Source: RGIG4034 sp045576455
Lineage (GTDB): Bacteria; Bacillota; Clostridia; Lachnospirales; Lachnospiraceae
Reading direction: 5' to 3'
Assembly (NCBI GenBank): GCA_045576455.1
Contig: JAZNGM010000017.1
Span: 16,520 to 80,519 of the forward strand
DNA length: 64,000 nucleotides
How positions within the stretch are numbered: the first letter of the stretch is position 1; each line of letters begins with the position of its first letter. The position numbers and the translations under genes were made by a program. The notes below the pieces were generated by a model. That model was not told where the DNA came from and searched no databases. It saw nothing but the letters and a program-made list of their open reading frames with translations. This document shows, piece after piece, positions 60,834 to 64,000 of the stretch.

Positions 60834-61592
60834 TTATAGTTCCGTAATATCATTAAAATCCCATGCTTTTATGTTGAACTCAATTATTGGCGTTCCGCAG
60901 TAAGCACATTTTTTTGCATTTAATGAAGAATATGGTGCATCGCAGTTAGGACATTTTAATCCGATAGTTTCATCTGTCGTTGATTCAACGAGGCTTCTGT
61001 CCTGAATGTATATAAGGTCAACATTGTAACGGGACTGGAACTTTGCCAGTTTGTCGCCGCTTATTACTTTGCTGCTTCCATCAGTCAGGTAATGACGGTA
61101 CTCAACAGATGATTGGAAGGTAACGATGCAACGGCCGGCGGATTTGCGGTACTGGCTGATTTCTGTCCGGTGAAGCTTGACGTTATCAAAATGTTCCGAC
61201 TGCCCCCGTGCATTAAGCATTGCTAAGCGGTTATTAAGCTTATCTTTAAGCTCCTGTGTACCTTCCGTTAAAACAGAAGGTTCATTTAATGTAATGGCAT
61301 TCAGGTAAGATACCAACAGGTTTCTCGCGCGGGCTTTCATCTCATTATATGAAAAGTCCGGGAAATCCCTTGTAATCTTAGGAAGACACAGGCTCGTCAT
61401 GGCTGAAACGGACTTGGGTGTCGTCTCGTATTCAGCCTTCATTTTAGCCTTAGTTTCTCTTAAAGAGGTGGTTCCGTATACTTCCTTTGTAAAAGAACGT
61501 ACCTTACGTACAATTTTTCTATATATCGTATATATACTGATTATAACAGTTAATATAAGAACCAATACAATTATCAATGGTATGTAATCCAT
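60834..61592 (-). CDS. Membrane-anchored zinc-ribbon protein with a Tim44-like domain
   Basis: 252 residues. One N-terminal membrane helix (about 5-24), a basic linker, a central domain (about 65-205) resembling the Tim44/NTF2-like fold, and a C-terminal CPNCDAPYSSLNAKKCAYCGTP zinc ribbon (about 212-235). Family fold is a guess from the ELKDKLNNRLAML..., beta-strand and ribbon layout. It ends the SPFH operon: 1 base separates it from the SPFH gene's stop. Probably works with that protein at the membrane; function unknown. Confidence 0.65.
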   Translation of the reverse strand: MDYIPLIIVLVLILTVIISIYTIYRKIVRKVRSFTKEVYGTTSLRETKAKMKAEYETTPKSVSAMTSLCLPKITRDFPDFSYNEMKARARNLLVSYLNAITLNEPSVLTEGTQELKDKLNNRLAMLNARGQSEHFDNVKLHRTEISQYRKSAGRCIVTFQSSVEYRHYLTDGSSKVISGDKLAKFQSRYNVDLIYIQDRSLVESTTDETIGLKCPNCDAPYSSLNAKKCAYCGTPIIEFNIKAWDFNDITEL

Positions 61593-61593
61593 T

Positions 61594-62937
61594 TTACTTT
61601 ACATCTCCGTCATTAAATGGATCTCCGCATTCCGGACAGAATTTTGGAGGATTCTTAGGATCTTCCGGCTCCCATCCGCACTTATCACACTGATAAAGAG
61701 GTGCACCGGCAGGCTTTTTAGCTCCGCAGTTTGTACAGAATTTGCCTTTGTTAACGGCACCGCATGAGCAGGACCATCCGGATTCAGCAGGCTTCTTAGC
61801 ACCGCATTCTTCACAGAAGTTTCCTGTGTTACCTGCATGACCGCAAGCACAAGTCCATCCGCCTGCTTGAGGAGCAGCAGCTTGAGTAGCGGCAGCCTGA
61901 GAAGCAGCTGCGTTATTGTCGGCAGCGCCCATTTCGAATAATGTGTTGGCATTCATGCCGCCTGCCATGCTTGCCATGTTCATACCGGCAAATGCCATCA
62001 TAGGACCTGTAGCTGTGTTAGCTGCAGCTGATTCCATAGCTTTTGCCTGTGAAGAAACAAGTTTAGCGGCAGCCATGTTTCTGTTTTGATATACTGCAGT
62101 AGCTTGAAGTTCTTTAATCATATCTGCATCTTCTTTATTTGCAGTAATGGTATTAACGGTAAACTTAACGATTTCAATACCACGTGTCTGACTCCAGCTT
62201 GCAGAAAGAATTTCATTAAGTGCAGCACTAAGCTCCTCTGTATGACCCGGAACAGCACTGTAACGGATTCCCATAGCAGAAATCTTGGCAAATGCAGGCT
62301 GCAGGGCAGTCATAACTTCTGATTTTAACTGACCGTCAATTCTGTCGCGTGTAAATTCGTCTGTAATGTTACCGCAAACATTAGTATAGAAAAGAAGCGG
62401 ATCAATGATGTGGTATGAGTATGCACCATTACATTTTACAGAAATATCTACATCAAGATTAATGTTCTTATCAACTACACGGAATGGAATCGGGGTGGCG
62501 GTTCCGTAAAGGTTATTAATGATTTCCTTGGTGTTAAAGTAATAAACTCTCTGATCCTTAGCCGGGTCACCACCAAAAGAAAAACGTTTTCCGATTGTTT
62601 TGAATGTATCAAGAATGTTTTTGCCAAGGCTTCCGTAGAATAAACTTGGCTCTGTGGAAACGTCATAAATGAATTCGCCCGCTTCAGCACATAATTCTAC
62701 TACTTTACCCTGATCAACAATAATCATACATTGTCCTTCGTTAATAACGATAATAGAACCGTTGCTGATGATATTGTCTTCTCCCTTTGTATTACTTGAA
62801 CTACGGGTGTTGCTTGTTCTCTTCTGGCCTTTTGCCACAAGTACGTTGTTGGCAAGTGAGTCGCAGTAGAAATACTCACGCCACTGATCGCCGAGGACAG
62901 CACCACCGGCATTGGTTAATGATTTAATTAATCCCAT
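61594..62937 (-). CDS. SPFH-domain protein with C-terminal zinc ribbons (YdjI/virion-core-like)
   Basis: 447 residues. The N-terminal 290 residues hold an SPFH/band-7-type domain (QWREYFYCDSL, ISNGSIIVINEGQCMIIVDQGKVVELCAEAGEFIYD, PIPFRVVDKNINLDVDISVKCNGAYSYHI) like Bacillus YdjI. An Ala/Gly/Met-rich linker follows, and then three zinc ribbons of C-x1/2-C type: WTCACGHAGNTGNFCEECG, WSCSCGAVNKGKFCTNCG and the final CDKCGWEPED...FCPECG. Such proteins form membrane-linked scaffolds; the ribbons probably bind zinc. AAAGGAG precedes the start. A promoter and attenuator-like leader lie upstream. Confidence 0.85.
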   Translation of the reverse strand: MGLIKSLTNAGGAVLGDQWREYFYCDSLANNVLVAKGQKRTSNTRSSSNTKGEDNIISNGSIIVINEGQCMIIVDQGKVVELCAEAGEFIYDVSTEPSLFYGSLGKNILDTFKTIGKRFSFGGDPAKDQRVYYFNTKEIINNLYGTATPIPFRVVDKNINLDVDISVKCNGAYSYHIIDPLLFYTNVCGNITDEFTRDRIDGQLKSEVMTALQPAFAKISAMGIRYSAVPGHTEELSAALNEILSASWSQTRGIEIVKFTVNTITANKEDADMIKELQATAVYQNRNMAAAKLVSSQAKAMESAAANTATGPMMAFAGMNMASMAGGMNANTLFEMGAADNNAAASQAAATQAAAPQAGGWTCACGHAGNTGNFCEECGAKKPAESGWSCSCGAVNKGKFCTNCGAKKPAGAPLYQCDKCGWEPEDPKNPPKFCPECGDPFNDGDVK

Positions 62938-62961
62938 CGATTTCTCCTTTCAAATTTCCGA

Positions 62962-62989
62962 ATAAAAAAACCACGCAGTTTCTGCGTGG
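62962..62989 (-). terminator. Terminator inside the leader of the SPFH gene
   Basis: On the minus strand CCACGCAG-AAA-CTGCGTGG followed by TTTTTTT, ending 25 bases before the start codon, with no promoter in between. An upstream ACGTGG could pair with CCACG of its 5' arm to form an antiterminator. Confidence 0.8.
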
Positions 62990-63025
62990 ATATTCTCCTT
63001 TTTGTGGATTACCCACGTAAGAGAT

Positions 63026-63054
63026 ATTATACAATCTTTTTTTGCTATTGTCTA
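63026..63054 (-). promoter_or_regulatory. Promoter of the SPFH operon
   Basis: On the minus strand TAGACA (63054-63049), a 17-base spacer and TATAAT (63031-63026). Confidence 0.7.
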
Positions 63055-63077
63055 TGTTTTAAGGGGGATTCCATGGA

Positions 63078-63112
63078 AAATAAAAAAATAAGCAGGGTGC
63101 AATCACCCGCTT
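63078..63112 (-). terminator. Terminator after the tRNA-Phe/tRNA-Gly pair
   Basis: On the minus strand AAGCGGGTG-ATTG-CACCCTGCTT (one bulge) followed by ATTTTTTTATTTT. Its 5' arm is also complementary to the 3' end of tRNA-Gly. Confidence 0.75.
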
Positions 63113-63121
63113 AAAAAAATA

Positions 63122-63192
63122 AGCGGGTGATGGGAATCGAACCCACGTATCTAGCTTGGAAGGCTAGTGTTCTACCATTGAACTACACCCGC
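63122..63192 (-). tRNA. tRNA-Gly (TCC)
   Basis: On the minus strand GCGGGTG pairs with CACCCGC; the loop CTTCCAA between TAGC and GCTA gives anticodon TCC; T arm GTGGG-TTCGATT-CCCAT. 71 nt, no encoded CCA. Confidence 0.95.
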
Positions 63193-63241
63193 ATGAATTA
63201 TTATTAAAATAATCTATTAATATTATATGTTGGAAGGTTAG

Positions 63242-63314
<73 letters not shown>

Positions 63315-63539
63315 AGAAGTATTAAATAAATCCTCTGATTAATAGCAACCTGTCACAACAGTGCTATTTTACAAAACTCAACTATGAATGTCAAGAAAAT
63401 ATTTCGGATTTTTATATTATCCACAAATAGTAGGATGCTTATAAATGGCTTAAACTAGGCATTTTTCAAGAAAATCATACAAAATAGCTATTTTCTTGCC
63501 CTTGAAAATCTCAAATTTTAACATTAGATTGAGTAAATC

Positions 63540-63578
63540 AAGAAAAGAGACCTTATTCCTAAAGTCTCTTTTCTTTTT
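63540..63578 (-). terminator. Terminator beyond the transporter fragment
   Basis: AGAAAAGAGAC pairs with GTCTCTTTTCT around an 11-base loop, with T and A runs on either side; it lies at the 3' end of the minus-strand transporter gene. Confidence 0.8.
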
Positions 63579-64000
63579 AAATTTCTTTATTTTTTCTTTT
63601 GATTTCAATTTTATATAGCAACATAGATATTAACATATGAAATACATTTCCAAATCCAAAGAGCAAAATTACAAACATAATATTTAGCTCAAATAATCCT
63701 TTATTAAAAAGAATAAATGCAATTCCATAATATACTATATTAACTAAAAATGAATTAATTGTATTATAAATTGTTTTTCCCTTAGATATGAACCAACCAT
63801 CTATAAAGCTTGAAATTATATATGCAATATAAAAAGGGACTAATGGATACAAAATATTTAAAATAGTATTTGCATCAGAAGACGTTACATTTATAATAAA
63901 CCATCTCCAACCAGGAACACTTATTAGCCATAAAATACTAACAATCAATCCATATTTCCAAGTGTTTTTAAACTCTAATTTTTCTAAATTGTTTTTCTTT
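63577..64000 (-). CDS. MATE-like multidrug exporter, C-terminal part
   Basis: The minus-strand frame is open to the window's right edge (an in-frame TTG at 63948 is not a real start, because coding-like sequence continues to 64000), so the gene begins outside. About 140 residues are seen, with four hydrophobic segments and a basic end (KIEIKRKNKEI). VPFYIAYIISSFIDGWFISKGKTIYNTINSF resembles the late helices of MATE transporters, where a short loop with GKT/GxT motif joins two helices. The codons are strikingly AT-rich compared with the rest of the window. The assignment is tentative. Confidence 0.55.
   Translation of the reverse strand, partial: KKNNLEKLEFKNTWKYGLIVSILWLISVPGWRWFIINVTSSDANTILNILYPLVPFYIAYIISSFIDGWFISKGKTIYNTINSFLVNIVYYGIAFILFNKGLFELNIMFVILLFGFGNVFHMLISMLLYKIEIKRKNKEI

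Overview
The window looks like the chromosome of a low-GC, Gram-positive, spore-lineage anaerobe of the Clostridia, most likely Lachnospiraceae. This is inferred, not proven by a marker gene. The signs are the gene order HU - rqcP - yabP - yabQ - divIC - spoIIE - tilS - hprT - ftsH, two T-box leaders, a PerR/reverse-rubrerythrin pair, ackA, a CotS-like protein, an archaeal-type ProRS, and tRNA genes without an encoded CCA.

Layout. Positions 1-6124 hold the distal part of a Tad/Flp pilus operon: TadB end, an unusual TadC, the Flp pilin, three TadE/TadG-like proteins, a prepilin peptidase and a DUF6382-like protein. 6180-10563 carries a rhomboid protease, a flavodoxin-SCP2 protein, a HIT protein, a stand-alone murG and a membrane protein. 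10656-15360 has pgi, then a dehydrogenase-luxS-mtnN-mnmA run (activated-methyl recycling, AI-2 and tRNA thiolation). 15438-23516 and on to 24234 holds secreted enzymes (esterase, GH25 lysozyme), small regulators, a methyltransferase, perR with reverse rubrerythrin under a PerR-box-like palindrome, and a two-component system. At 24240-25938 a broken YhcG-type nuclease gene and a ProB-like kinase sit between near-identical 16-bp repeats and look inserted. 25962-31341 is mixed housekeeping and membrane genes.

31427-34396 is a proline T-box, proS and ackA. 34426-39923 holds a large membrane protein, cca, a CotS-like gene and a PEGA lipoprotein. 40092-47142 is the sporulation/division block; its spoIIE lacks the usual membrane half, and yabP has a very good sigma-E promoter. 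47389-50798 has ugd and an intracellular GH13 enzyme, followed by tRNA-Tyr and tRNA-Leu.

51243-57517 is accessory: a Cys/His-repeat lipoprotein between tRNA-Leu and a tRNA T-arm remnant; a PadR-DUF2812 pair with its own operator-promoter; a four-gene cassette (ART-like LYHGS protein, ParB/Srx-like protein, a 44-residue CxxC peptide, AviRa-type rRNA methyltransferase); and a phosphatase-methyltransferase fusion divergent from a Crp/Fnr regulator across a perfect 17-bp palindrome. 58337-62937 on the minus strand holds thrS with a Thr T-box, a YjfB-family protein, and an SPFH/zinc-ribbon pair preceded by a probable transcription attenuator. tRNA-Gly, tRNA-Phe and the end of a MATE-like transporter close the window.

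The best candidates for something undescribed are the 54346-56360 cassette, the phosphatase-methyltransferase fusion with its palindrome, the SPFH leader attenuator, and the repeat-flanked insertion at 24240-25938. All domain calls were made by eye from the sequence, without database searches.
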